Source of the DNA: Dyella acidisoli
GTDB lineage: Bacteria > Pseudomonadota > Gammaproteobacteria > Xanthomonadales > Rhodanobacteraceae
Direction: 5' to 3'
Length of the DNA: 54,560 nucleotides
Assembly: GCF_030160295.1 (NCBI RefSeq)
Contig: NZ_BSOB01000051.1
Span: 1-54,560, forward strand
Shown here: positions 1-7,350 of the stretch, in pieces
How the letters are laid out: every line of letters starts with the position of its first letter
How positions within the stretch are numbered: the stretch's first letter is position 1
Position numbers and translations under genes: made by a program
The notes under the pieces: generated by a model
Database searches by the model: none
What the model was told of the DNA's origin: nothing
What the model saw: the letters and a program-made list of their open reading frames with translations, nothing else

Positions 1-41
1 CCACGCTCTTCGGCGCTCAGGTGCTCATACCTCCGCCTCAT
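1..41 (-). CDS. IS30-family transposase, N-terminal fragment
   Basis: The minus strand from 41 encodes MRRRYEHLSAEERG and then leaves the window. The H-L-S-x-E-E-R signature at the extreme N-terminus is typical of IS30-family DDE transposases, where it begins the helix-turn-helix region. A GGAG ribosome-binding sequence lies a few bases upstream. Only 13 codons are visible, so it cannot be said whether the gene is intact. Its sequence differs from the second copy at the right edge (MGKHYSHLSAEERG), so the two are not identical transposons. Confidence 0.75.
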   Translation of the reverse strand, partial: MRRRYEHLSAEER

Positions 42-84
42 CCGCTTCTCCACTCAAGTGATGCACTTGAGTTTAGAAACCGCC
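1..84 (-). mobile_element. IS30-family element, left-hand partial copy
   Basis: This is the outer end of an insertion sequence reading out of the window on the minus strand. The terminus at position 84 reads inward GGCGGTTTCTAAACTCAAGT, nearly identical to the IS terminus at 54457 (GGCGGTCTCTAAACTCAAGT). A palindrome, ACTCAAGTG-ATG-CACTTGAGT, occupies 52-72 and is absent from the right-hand copy, so the two are related but distinct elements. The transposase start follows at 41. The element interrupts the left arm of long inverted repeat copy 1: repeat sequence resumes at 85 with AACCCAAAGAAATGG. Only about 84 bases are present, so a target duplication cannot be tested. Confidence 0.8.
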
Positions 85-520
85 AACCCAAAGAAATGGC
101 CTGAGAAGCTCGCGGCATGGGTAAGGTAAAAGCCTGAACGTTTCTGGCTAGATAGGTGGTTGATCGCCCATGGTTCAACGCTCCCGCTATACCGCGAGGC
201 GTCGAAGCGCTGAGGACTTAAAGCAGATCGGGCAGATCTCAGCAAAGCTCAACCTGTCGGAGGGCGCGCTTTAAGCCCTCAATGCTTCGACGCCTCGCGG
301 TATAGCGGCGCCGTGGAAGCTTGGCCCGTCAACGACCAAAGCATGGCGATATCTTTCAGGCTTGTAACCTATGCAATGCCATGAGCTCTTGAGGCCATTT
401 CTTTGGGTTACTTTTCTTTGGGCCAGCAAAGAAAAGTGACCCGGTCGCTTCGCGACCGGAAGCGCCGCAGGCAATGGTTCAATCCTCGAAATAACCAGCC
501 GAGGCGAGACACCAATCAGG
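85..520. repeat. Long inverted repeat element (LIR) copy 1, left arm truncated by IS30
   Basis: First of four copies of a non-coding, imperfect giant hairpin of about 550 bp. The central stem is CCGCTATACCGCGAGGCGTC...GACGCCTCGCGGTATAGCGG (about 183-306) around a 40-base loop. Outside it, AAAGAAATGGCC on the left mirrors GGCCATTTCTTT on the right. The right arm continues with GGGCCAGCAAAGAAAAGTGACCCGG, a small GTCGCTTCGCGAC hairpin and a terminus ending GAGGCGAGACACCAATCAGG. The outer left arm is missing because the IS30 end sits at 84/85. Short open frames inside (for example one translating to HFSLLAQRKVTQRNG) recur in every copy and are not genes. Confidence 0.9.
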
Positions 521-949
521 CCGAAGGGAGAGAGGCACGCATTGCAAACTTCCCTGACAGCAGTGGGCCTTCACCAGAATGACGGTAAGGCACAGCGCTG
601 CCTTATCGAGAAGCGTGCCAATGCTCGATATCGAAATCGCCCATATCCACCTCTCGATAAGGGAGTTAATAGACAGCCGCCTCCCCCAAACCCGGCCAGT
701 AGTTACCCCTGAAACTACGTGACATTCAAAATCCCGGTCCGATAATGACAACCTGATGGCACGCCTTGGCCCTGTTCTGCCAACAAGCGCACATCTCCTG
801 ACATGCCGATGGCGCAAATGTTTTGTCCATTCCGGGCCAGCGTGAGGCAAAATTGACACGTGCGAGCCGTACGATATGGCTTGTCTTCAAAATGAAACGT
901 GGTCTTTTCTGACAGCCCGCGCCGTAGGGTTTTATCGGGGGAAAATAAG
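521..949. other. Intergenic region between LIR copy 1 and the first gene
   Basis: It begins with CCGAAGGGAGAGAGG, half of the CCTCTCCCTTCGG repeat family that also borders LIR copies 3 and 4. The rest has no open frame with a convincing start or protein family. The last 100 bases hold a plausible sigma-70 promoter for the gene starting at 950. Confidence 0.5.
853..880 (+). promoter_or_regulatory. Candidate sigma-70 promoter for the Cache-HAMP gene
   Basis: TTGACA at 853-858 is a perfect -35 box. It is followed after 16 bases by TATGGC, a weak -10 box. The pair lies about 70 bases before the ATG at 950. The reading rests on hexamer match and position only. Confidence 0.4.
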
Positions 950-2077
950 ATGTTCAAAGATTCATTGCGGGCTCGCCTGCTATTGCCTGTGCTCGCGCTG
1001 GGCTTGGCGGCAGTTATTGCTACGGCCGCTGCCTTGGCCTTCATTGAAGCAAATCGCGTGCGCACCGAAGCCCAGGCTTCCATTGACAGCCAGACCACCG
1101 GACTGAAGAGCCTGTTCGGCGTGACGCATTCGATCATGCTTGAGCGCGTGCACAGCGCCATGCGACTGCTTCGTCAAGAAGGTGAAGAGCAAGGCGCACC
1201 CAGCCCCGGCCAACCGATTTCCGTGGGGAGCCGCGAAGCGAATGATTTGGTGCTCGGCGGCAAGCCGCAGGGCAATTCCTTCCAGTTGGTGGACAACGTA
1301 ACGTCCATCATGGGCGGCACGGCCACGCTCTTTTCCACCACCGGCGACGATTTCGTACGCGTGTCCACCAACGTGAAGAAAGACAACGGCATGCGCGCCA
1401 TCGGCACCGTGCTCGATCCGCATGGCCCGGTTATTGGAGAGATTCGGCAAGGGCGCAGCTTCTATGGCGTCGTGGATATTCTCGGCTCGCCGTACGTCAC
1501 TGGCTACGAGCCCATCTACGACCATGCCAATCCCAAGCCGATCGGCATCTGGTACGTGGGCTACAAGACCGACCTGGAGCCGCTGGACAAGGTCATCAGC
1601 AACAGCCACGTGCTGGAATCGGGCTTTGTTGCGCTGCTCGACAGCAAGGGAACGCTTCGCTTCCATTCGAAAACCGGCGCAACCGTCGATCCGGCCGTCA
1701 TGACCAAGATCGTCCAGGAGCAGCCTTCCGATTGGACGGTGCAAAAAAGCGATGTGCCTGACTGGGGCTTCACCTTGGTGGCGGCTTACCCCAATAGCGA
1801 CATCAACAGCGTGATCGTGCGGCAGACCCTTTGGATCGCCCTGCTCGGACTGCTGATCTGCCTGCTGTTGCTGGGCCTGCAATATGTGTTGATCCAGAGC
1901 CGCGTGTTGCAACCCATTCAACGACTGACCGAAGTTGCCGATGCACTGAGCATGGGCAAGTTGAACAACATCATCGAAGAGGTGAAACTCAAAGATGAGA
2001 TCGGCACGCTGGCCAAAGCCATTGCGCGCCTGTCCAACAGCGTTCGGTTGGCGATGGAACGGCTCAGCAAGCGCTGA
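950..2077 (+). CDS. Membrane Cache-HAMP sensor protein without an output domain
   Basis: A 375-residue inner-membrane sensor. It has a transmembrane helix at about 7-27, a periplasmic Cache_3/Cache_2-type ligand-binding region at about 40-285 (with the blocks GDDFVRVSTNVKK and GIWYVGYK), a second helix at about 293-315 and a HAMP domain to the end. Such Cache regions usually sit on chemoreceptors or cyclases, but here the protein stops after HAMP with no methyl-accepting, kinase or GGDEF domain. I chose the ATG at 950 because GGGGGAAAA lies just upstream and it directly precedes the hydrophobic N-terminus; an in-frame start at 899 would add 17 polar residues. It may pass its signal to the protein encoded 45 bases downstream or to the cyclase further along; that is inference. 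Confidence 0.8.
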   Translation: MFKDSLRARLLLPVLALGLAAVIATAAALAFIEANRVRTEAQASIDSQTTGLKSLFGVTHSIMLERVHSAMRLLRQEGEEQGAPSPGQPISVGSREANDLVLGGKPQGNSFQLVDNVTSIMGGTATLFSTTGDDFVRVSTNVKKDNGMRAIGTVLDPHGPVIGEIRQGRSFYGVVDILGSPYVTGYEPIYDHANPKPIGIWYVGYKTDLEPLDKVISNSHVLESGFVALLDSKGTLRFHSKTGATVDPAVMTKIVQEQPSDWTVQKSDVPDWGFTLVAAYPNSDINSVIVRQTLWIALLGLLICLLLLGLQYVLIQSRVLQPIQRLTEVADALSMGKLNNIIEEVKLKDEIGTLAKAIARLSNSVRLAMERLSKR

Positions 2078-2121
2078 GCTTCACGTCAAGATGTACTTCC
2101 TGGACTTTGCGGGAAACGAAC

Positions 2122-2685
2122 ATGGTTAGCGATTTTCGTCCGTTGATCGAGGTATTGCGTGAGCTGCGTACGCTCATGCAGAAGAAGATGTCTGGTTACT
2201 TCTTCATCGCTACCGAGAACAACCATTCGTCAACGATCCTGCTGCGCAACGGCCAGGTGGACGAGGTTACGTTCAGCCGCTATCGCAGCGACGAGGCCGT
2301 CAAGCAGCTGGCAAACGTGTCGGCTGCTCGCGCCCGGTTTCAGCCCGGCGCGATTGGTGCGTCGGTCAGCCGAACGCCGCTCGGCGAAGCCGCGTTGCAG
2401 TGGCTGCTTGGCGGTTTTGAAAATGACGCAGGCATGCGCCAGCGGACCGCGGCCGTTCCCGAGCAACGCGTTGCGCCCACTGGAGATCCCGCGACGTACC
2501 GCGACGCCATCGAGAAAGTGGCCCTTAGCTATTTGGGCCCCATCGCTGGGCTGTTGTGCGATGAAGCGTTTTCCAGTTCGAAGGATCTGGAGCAGATCCT
2601 GCAGCAGATCGGCTCGAATCTTTCCACGCCTGAGGAATTCAGGCGTTTCCTGGCGGAAGCGCGAGCAGTGCTGGCGGGTAAGTAA
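2122..2685 (+). CDS. Cytoplasmic PATAN/DUF4388-like protein with kinase-tail-like C-terminus
   Basis: A 187-residue soluble protein with no signal peptide or membrane helix. Residues about 5-75 (SGYFFIATE, then LLRNGQVDEVTF) resemble the DUF4388/PATAN modules of bacterial signalling proteins. The last 60 residues, with YLGPIAGLL and a following D-L-E-Q-I-L-Q-Q-I helix, resemble a small helical domain found at the C-termini of some serine/threonine kinases. The ATG at 2122 follows GGGAA at good spacing; a TTG 15 bases upstream is less likely. It sits 45 bases after the Cache-HAMP gene on the same strand, suggesting co-transcription and a partner role. The family call is by eye. Confidence 0.55.
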   Translation: MVSDFRPLIEVLRELRTLMQKKMSGYFFIATENNHSSTILLRNGQVDEVTFSRYRSDEAVKQLANVSAARARFQPGAIGASVSRTPLGEAALQWLLGGFENDAGMRQRTAAVPEQRVAPTGDPATYRDAIEKVALSYLGPIAGLLCDEAFSSSKDLEQILQQIGSNLSTPEEFRRFLAEARAVLAGK

Positions 2686-2736
2686 TCTGCTCAAAAGCTC
2701 GGGCATACAAGTTGCTAGATCAAGCTGGTAGATACT

Positions 2737-2756
2737 GAGCTCGCTTCAGCGAGCTC
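2737..2756 (+). terminator. Hairpin between the sensor genes and the methyltransferase gene
   Basis: GAGCTCGC-TTCA-GCGAGCTC is a perfect 8-bp stem with a 4-base loop, 52 bases after the stop at 2685 and 22 bases before the ATG at 2779. There is no U-tract, so it may be a weak terminator or an RNA element in the leader rather than a true intrinsic terminator. Confidence 0.35.
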
Positions 2757-2778
2757 TCGGAAGTCCTACTATGGCCCG

Positions 2779-3600
2779 ATGAACACGCCCTCCTCGCCGT
2801 CATCGAACGATACCCGTCACGGCAGCTTAGTCTGCGTTGGTCTTGGCATGACCCTGGGTTCGCACCTCACACCGTTGGCGCGCAGTCACATCACGCAAGC
2901 AGATGTGGTGTTCGCAGCGCTTTCCGATGGTGTCGTGGAGATGTGGCTGGAACGCATGCATCCGGATGTGCGCAGCCTTCAGTCCTACTACCAGGAGGGC
3001 AAGTCGCGCATGAAGACCTACCGCCAATGGGTTGAGGTGATGATGGCGGAGGTGCGCGCCGGCGAGCGTGTTTGCGGGGTGTTTTACGGTCATCCGGGCA
3101 TTTTTGCCTGGTCACCGCACAAGGCCATCGAAGTCGCGCGCGCGGAAGGTTTTCAGGCGCATATGGAGCCAGGCATTTCTGCCGAAGACTGTCTTTATGC
3201 CGATCTGGGCATCGATCCCGGGCGCTTCGGCTGCCAGCATTTCGAGGCCAGCCAGCTGCTTTTTTATGAGCGCCGCATCGATCCCGCCGGCTATCTGGTG
3301 TTGTGGCAGGTTGGGTTGGTTGGCGATCGATCGCTGGCGCGCTTTCAAACCGGGCCGGCGTATCGGCAGGTGCTGGTGGATCTGTTGAGTCGCGACTATC
3401 CGCTAGACCACGAGGTGATAATCTACCGCGGGGCAACACTACCGATTGAGAAACCGCGCGTCCGCCGCGTCGCTCTGCGCGATCTCCCTCGTATCCAGAT
3501 CACCGTTGAGGAGACGGTGGTATTGCCGCCAGCAGAAGCCCTGAAGCCGAACCTCGCCATGCAAGAGCGGTTGGAGGCACTGGACAAAGCGGGCGCCTAG
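2779..3600 (+). CDS. Borosin-type peptide alpha-N-methyltransferase (split type)
   Basis: A 273-residue SAM-dependent enzyme of the tetrapyrrole (corrin/porphyrin) methylase fold. Beyond the fold, it carries the blocks diagnostic of borosin methyltransferases such as fungal OphMA and Shewanella SonM: GSLVCVGLG (15-23), YYQEGKSRMKTY (70-81), VFYGHPGIF (101-109) and PGISAEDCLYADLGIDPG (from 131). R77 and Y81 fall where OphMA has catalytic R72 and Y76; Y71 aligns with Y66, while the Y63 position is Gln. These enzymes methylate backbone amides of a peptide. In OphMA the substrate is fused to the enzyme; here there is no C-terminal extension, so the substrate must be separate, and a fitting gene lies 206 bases downstream. 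A classical cobalamin or siroheme role is unlikely because no such pathway genes are near. Confidence 0.85.
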   Translation: MNTPSSPSSNDTRHGSLVCVGLGMTLGSHLTPLARSHITQADVVFAALSDGVVEMWLERMHPDVRSLQSYYQEGKSRMKTYRQWVEVMMAEVRAGERVCGVFYGHPGIFAWSPHKAIEVARAEGFQAHMEPGISAEDCLYADLGIDPGRFGCQHFEASQLLFYERRIDPAGYLVLWQVGLVGDRSLARFQTGPAYRQVLVDLLSRDYPLDHEVIIYRGATLPIEKPRVRRVALRDLPRIQITVEETVVLPPAEALKPNLAMQERLEALDKAGA

Positions 3601-3806
3601 GAGTGATGTAAAGGACTCGACCTAGGGGGACGGTCTTTACATAACGATATCCGCCTCTAGGGAAGGCGGGTTTCAGCAGCAAATTTGCAGGTCAAAAAGC
3701 GCTGGCGGCAGCAGTCGTCTCGCTTTATCACGCTGACGCCTGGATGACGTCGGCGTATCAGCGTCATCTTGCTGTTCCATGACAAGCAAAGTGGGGGAGG
3801 AAACAT
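3601..3806 (+). other. Leader between the methyltransferase and precursor genes
   Basis: A 206-bp gap with no convincing open frame. A weak hairpin, GTAAAG...CTTTAC (about 3608-3640), follows the methyltransferase stop. A longer imperfect inverted repeat built around TGACGCC and GGCGTATCAGCGTCA lies at about 3730-3765. It could hold a separate promoter or an RNA processing site that sets precursor levels apart from enzyme levels. This is inferred from position alone. Confidence 0.35.
3792..3800 (+). promoter_or_regulatory. Strong ribosome-binding site of the borosin precursor candidate
   Basis: TGGGGGAGG six bases before the ATG at 3807 is one of the strongest Shine-Dalgarno sequences in the window. 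The methyltransferase has none this good. That fits a substrate peptide made in excess over its enzyme. Confidence 0.6.
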
Positions 3807-4109
3807 ATGGCAGACACGATCGAATTGCTGGAGGCCATCGGCCAGAACGCATCCTTGCGTTACGCATCGGCCGATGAATTGACACGCATGCTCGAGCAGG
3901 AAAAGGCGTCCAAGGGCCTTACGGCTGCAGTGGCGCTTGGTGATTGCGCGCCATTGTTTGCGGAACTCGGGCCTAAGCCGATGAATGCGCCGCAAATTTC
4001 TCAGGCTCCCGCCCGCGAGGACGACGAGCCCGAGGAAGAAGAAAACGACATCGATGAGCCGCTGAATATCCGCACGCTCGATCACGGCAAGTCGTTTTCG
4101 CCGCACTGA
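3807..4109 (+). CDS. Candidate split-borosin precursor peptide
   Basis: A 100-residue protein with no signal peptide. Residues 1-55 are predicted helical and carry the pattern L-L-E-A-I-G-Q-N-A-S-L near the start and A-A-V-A-L-G-D-C-A-P-L-F near residue 45. This resembles the helical borosin-binding domain of SonA, whose matching segments read LGQDAQL and AVMTGD. Then come a linker, a run of acidic residues (about 70-84, EDDEPEEEEND) and a short tail LNIRTLDHGKSFSPH. In RiPPs the core lies at the C-terminus; here it is not the usual hydrophobic Val/Ile-rich stretch, so methylation sites cannot be called. Pairing with the enzyme rests on order, strand, length and N-terminal resemblance. It could instead be a regulatory partner. 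Confidence 0.7.
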   Translation: MADTIELLEAIGQNASLRYASADELTRMLEQEKASKGLTAAVALGDCAPLFAELGPKPMNAPQISQAPAREDDEPEEEENDIDEPLNIRTLDHGKSFSPH

Positions 4110-4119
4110 CGAAGTCACT

Positions 4120-5901
4120 ATGTCCCGGCTGGCGAGCCGCTTCCGGTTATGGCCTGTAATAGTGGCCATCGCTTGGAGCGTGCTCGCGCAGCCTGGTTAT
4201 GCTGCCACGTCCATTACAAACGGGGCTGCGTTTCTCGATCAAACGGAAAGCCTGCGCACCACGGATCACCCGCGGTTCGTGCAAATGCTGGCGCAGATTC
4301 ACCAGGAAGCACCTCGCCTCACCTCAAGAGAGCAATGGCATTTACGTTATCTCGATGCATGGGAAACCATGTTCGAGGGCGACTACACAAAATCCGAAGT
4401 GATGCTCCATGAGGTGATTGATCATTCCGGTGATGCCGGCCTTGCTGCAAAGGCATCGGCGCTACTCCTCACCAACCTCGCGGCCAATCGACGCTACGAG
4501 GAAGCCTTCGCACTGGCCAATCATGTGACGACCTGGCTGCCCGCGGTGAAGGACCCGCAGGTCCGCTTCATGTTGCTGATGAACCTGTCGCAGATGCTGG
4601 ACATTGCCGACCAAACCGACTTGGCCATCAAGTACGCACACATGATGGAGGATGCTGTTCCTCCTGGCGAAACGCTGTGCCGTCCTCGCTCTTTGCAAGC
4701 TGCAGCGCTTTTCAACGCCAAACATCTGACATCTTCCAGCCCGGAACTGCAGCAGGCCATCGATACCTGCGTAGCCGCCGGGCAACCGATCCTCGCCAAC
4801 ACCATGTGGCTGGTTCTGAGCAGCCTTTACCTGGATGAAAATCAACCTGCCAAGGCGATGGCCCTGCTCGATCGGATCATGCCCAGCATCCGCACCAACC
4901 ACTACTATCCTCACATGCTGTCAGCGCAGGTGCAGCGGGCACAGGCATACGCAAAGCTGGGGGATGACAGCAACGCGCGGACGGCAGCACTCGCTGCTGT
5001 GGCCATGAGTGGCCCCAACGACATCAACGAGTGGCTGAAAGATGACTACGAGGTGCTCTATCAGGTCGAGAAGAGGCAAGGTCATTTGGCCGACGCACTT
5101 GCTGCCTACGAGCATTACGTCATCCAGGACAAGGGACATCTCAACGACATCAGTGCTCGAACGCTGGCGTACGCCGCTACCCAGCAACACCTGCTGGTGC
5201 AAAAACTCGAAACCGACAGCCTGAGCAAGCAGAACAGCATCCTGCGCCTGCAACAGGCACTGGCCACCAAGGCGGTCGAAACCAGTCGGCTTTACATCGC
5301 GCTGCTGCTCGTGGTGCTGGTATCCATCGTGTTCTGGCTGTTCCGGCTCAAGCGTTCGCAGCTTCGCTTCAAACAGCTCTCATGCCTGGATGGGCTTACC
5401 GGCATTCTTAATCATCAGCATTTCGTCAGCGAGGCTGCACGCGCGTTGCATTTGCTGGAAAAAAAATCCGGCAGTGCCTGCTTGATATCCATCGACCTGG
5501 ATTACTTCAAGCAGGTCAACGACACCCACGGCCACGCCATTGGTGATGCCGTGCTCCAACACACCGTAACCATCTGCAAGCAGCATCTGCGCACAAGCGA
5601 TCTGTTCGGTCGTCTCGGCGGCGAAGAATTCGGCATTCTGCTGGTCGATTGCTCCAGTGACCAAGGCACCGCTATTGCCGATCGCATCCGCAAGGCCATT
5701 GAAGCTACACCCGTGGATGTAGACGGTAGCGTTGTATCGTTTTCCGCCAGCTTCGGCGTGGCCTGCACTGATACATCCGGTTACGAACTGCAACGCTTGT
5801 GCAGGGAAGCCGACGCCGCGCTCTACAGGGCCAAACGCACCGGGCGCAATCGCGTTATTACCGACGCAGAATGGGCGTTTGACGGAAGCCTGGAAGCGTA
5901 A
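4120..5901 (+). CDS. Membrane diguanylate cyclase with periplasmic TPR-like sensor
   Basis: A 593-residue protein that should make cyclic di-GMP. Residues 1-28 form a signal sequence ending GYAATS. Residues about 30-385 form a periplasmic helical-repeat (TPR-like) sensor. A transmembrane helix lies at about 389-410, then a GGDEF domain at about 425-585. The active-site motif is GGEEF (500-504), and RTSD (491-494) is a well-placed RxxD inhibitory site, so product feedback is expected. It starts 11 bases after the precursor stop, so the two are almost certainly co-transcribed. This links the borosin locus to c-di-GMP signalling, at least in expression. Confidence 0.9.
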   Translation: MSRLASRFRLWPVIVAIAWSVLAQPGYAATSITNGAAFLDQTESLRTTDHPRFVQMLAQIHQEAPRLTSREQWHLRYLDAWETMFEGDYTKSEVMLHEVIDHSGDAGLAAKASALLLTNLAANRRYEEAFALANHVTTWLPAVKDPQVRFMLLMNLSQMLDIADQTDLAIKYAHMMEDAVPPGETLCRPRSLQAAALFNAKHLTSSSPELQQAIDTCVAAGQPILANTMWLVLSSLYLDENQPAKAMALLDRIMPSIRTNHYYPHMLSAQVQRAQAYAKLGDDSNARTAALAAVAMSGPNDINEWLKDDYEVLYQVEKRQGHLADALAAYEHYVIQDKGHLNDISARTLAYAATQQHLLVQKLETDSLSKQNSILRLQQALATKAVETSRLYIALLLVVLVSIVFWLFRLKRSQLRFKQLSCLDGLTGILNHQHFVSEAARALHLLEKKSGSACLISIDLDYFKQVNDTHGHAIGDAVLQHTVTICKQHLRTSDLFGRLGGEEFGILLVDCSSDQGTAIADRIRKAIEATPVDVDGSVVSFSASFGVACTDTSGYELQRLCREADAALYRAKRTGRNRVITDAEWAFDGSLEA

Positions 5902-6435
5902 AAGCGACAATGCATAGCTTGGGGTGCAATTTCAGTTTCTGCATCAATTGCTGGGATTGGCATCCCAGCTTACGACATTCGATTGTGCCGAAATCAACAT
6001 CAAATTTGCTTTAATTCCTCAAGACGCCCCGATGGGTATTGCACAAGCTTGTGCCGCTTACGCTGCCTTGTTCTGACAATGCACGCGATAGCTGGGGAGT
6101 AACGACACGAATGTCGCTGCCACGCGGGCCGAAAGCCACCGCGATGGTGATGTTGCGCCCTCTTCTGCATGCAGAAAACGCTGAGGTAGGGTTCCGTGAA
6201 CTTGCCACGTTGTTGATGTATGTCGAGAGGTTTGCCTCACCACGCCCCGCCTGTTTCTACTTGCAGGAGTAGAAGGAAAGTCGCGTAGGCTGGGATGCAC
6301 TCCCAGCTTCTGCATCCAATGCTGGGATGGCATCCCGACCTTCGCACTGAGATTTCGACGTTTTTTCGTAGTCGCCGCCGTGGCGACTCTGTTCTTCGAA
6401 CACGAATGCAGCCGAATCCTTAGTGAGAACACGCC
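5902..6435. other. Intergenic region with two related short palindromic repeats
   Basis: No gene is supported here. Two copies of a short repeat frame the region: 5916-5973 and 6284-6344. They share TTCTGCATC, AATGCTGGGAT and GGCATCCC, and each contains a hairpin of the type GCTGGGATTGGCATCCCAGC. The first could end transcription of the cyclase gene. A 77-codon open frame at 6039-6272 has no recognisable family or ribosome-binding site. Confidence 0.5.
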
Positions 6436-7185
6436 ATGGTACTGCCACACTCCATTAGCTCGTGCGATGCGTTCCTTTCGGACATTACGGCGAGCGATGT
6501 CCTGCAGGCCATGTTTGATCCGTTGCAAGATGTCGTCTTCAGCATCAAGGATCGACAAGGCCGATATGTACTCATGAGCGAAGCGTGCGTGAAGCGTTGC
6601 GGCCTGCATCGCAAGGAAGAAGCGATCGGCAAGACAGCGTTTGCGCTGTTTCCCGAGCCGATGGCGCAGCGCTACGCCCGTCAGGATGAACATGTATTCC
6701 AAACCGGCAGACCGATGATCGGCAGTCTTGATTTGACGGTTTACAACGATGGCAGTACGGGCTGGTGTCTCACTACGAAGCAGCCGCTGCGCGATCGCGC
6801 CGGGACTATCGTCGGTTTGACGTGCGTTTCGCGCGACCTGGTCGAGCCGAGTCGCGCGCGGATGATCGATAGCGCTTTCGCGGATGCGATCGATCACATG
6901 CGCGAGCACTATGCGGAGAAGTTGCGCCTGGAAGATCTGGCGCGGCTGGCGAGTGTTTCAGAGGCGCAGTTCGAGCGGCGAATGAAGCGGGTGTTTCAGC
7001 TTTCTGCCGGGCAGTATCTGATCAAGTTGCGCATTAGCGCCGCTGCACGGATGCTGCAGCACAGTGAGGAGCCGATTTCAGGAATTGCGCAACAGGTTGG
7101 GTTTTTCGATCAAAGTCTTTTGACGCGTGCGTTTCGTCGGGTGACTGGGATGTCGCCAGGACAGTATCGACGGACTTTTTCGTGA
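6436..7185 (+). CDS. AraC-family regulator with N-terminal PAS domain
   Basis: A 249-residue cytoplasmic transcription factor. Residues about 18-130 form a PAS sensor domain (VVFSIKDRQGRYVLMSEAC, then PLRDRAGTIVGLTCVSRD). Residues about 145-247 form the AraC double helix-turn-helix, including ISGIAQQVGFFDQSLLTRAF and the end GMSPGQYR. The ligand or redox signal is unknown. The gene stands alone; the nearest candidate target is the secreted Kelch protein gene 165 bases downstream on the same strand. Confidence 0.85.
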   Translation: MVLPHSISSCDAFLSDITASDVLQAMFDPLQDVVFSIKDRQGRYVLMSEACVKRCGLHRKEEAIGKTAFALFPEPMAQRYARQDEHVFQTGRPMIGSLDLTVYNDGSTGWCLTTKQPLRDRAGTIVGLTCVSRDLVEPSRARMIDSAFADAIDHMREHYAEKLRLEDLARLASVSEAQFERRMKRVFQLSAGQYLIKLRISAAARMLQHSEEPISGIAQQVGFFDQSLLTRAFRRVTGMSPGQYRRTFS

Positions 7186-7350
7186 TGATCGCGGGGTAGT
7201 GTGACGTTCATAGCACTTTTCCACTGAGGAGCAAGGAAGCCAAAGCACACAGGTAAATCCGTCGACTTACACCGTGCTTTTTTCCTATATCGGCATCTCC
7301 TGCAGCGGCAGTGTTACTCCCTGGTTACACCACAAGGGAGGGATAGTCAT

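Noticed and set aside
271-474. Small open frame translating to HFSLLAQRKVTQRNG, repeated near 13703-13921 and 34877-35224
   Set aside because: It lies wholly in the long inverted repeat, occurs with every copy and simply translates the arms. It has no ribosome-binding site or family and is widespread annotation noise in xanthomonads.
753-775. TGGCACG resembling a sigma-54 -24 element
   Set aside because: The -12 part reads GGCC instead of TTGC, so the match is partial; the nearby TTGACA promoter is a better explanation.
980-1921. 313-codon open frame on the minus strand
   Set aside because: Antisense to the Cache-HAMP gene, which has clear membrane helices and Cache motifs.
2779-3600. Methylase considered as a cobalamin/siroheme enzyme
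   Set aside because: Sequence blocks match borosin methyltransferases, and no tetrapyrrole pathway gene is nearby.
6039-6272. 77-codon open frame upstream of the PAS-AraC gene
   Set aside because: No ribosome-binding site, no family, and the region is framed by palindromic repeats.
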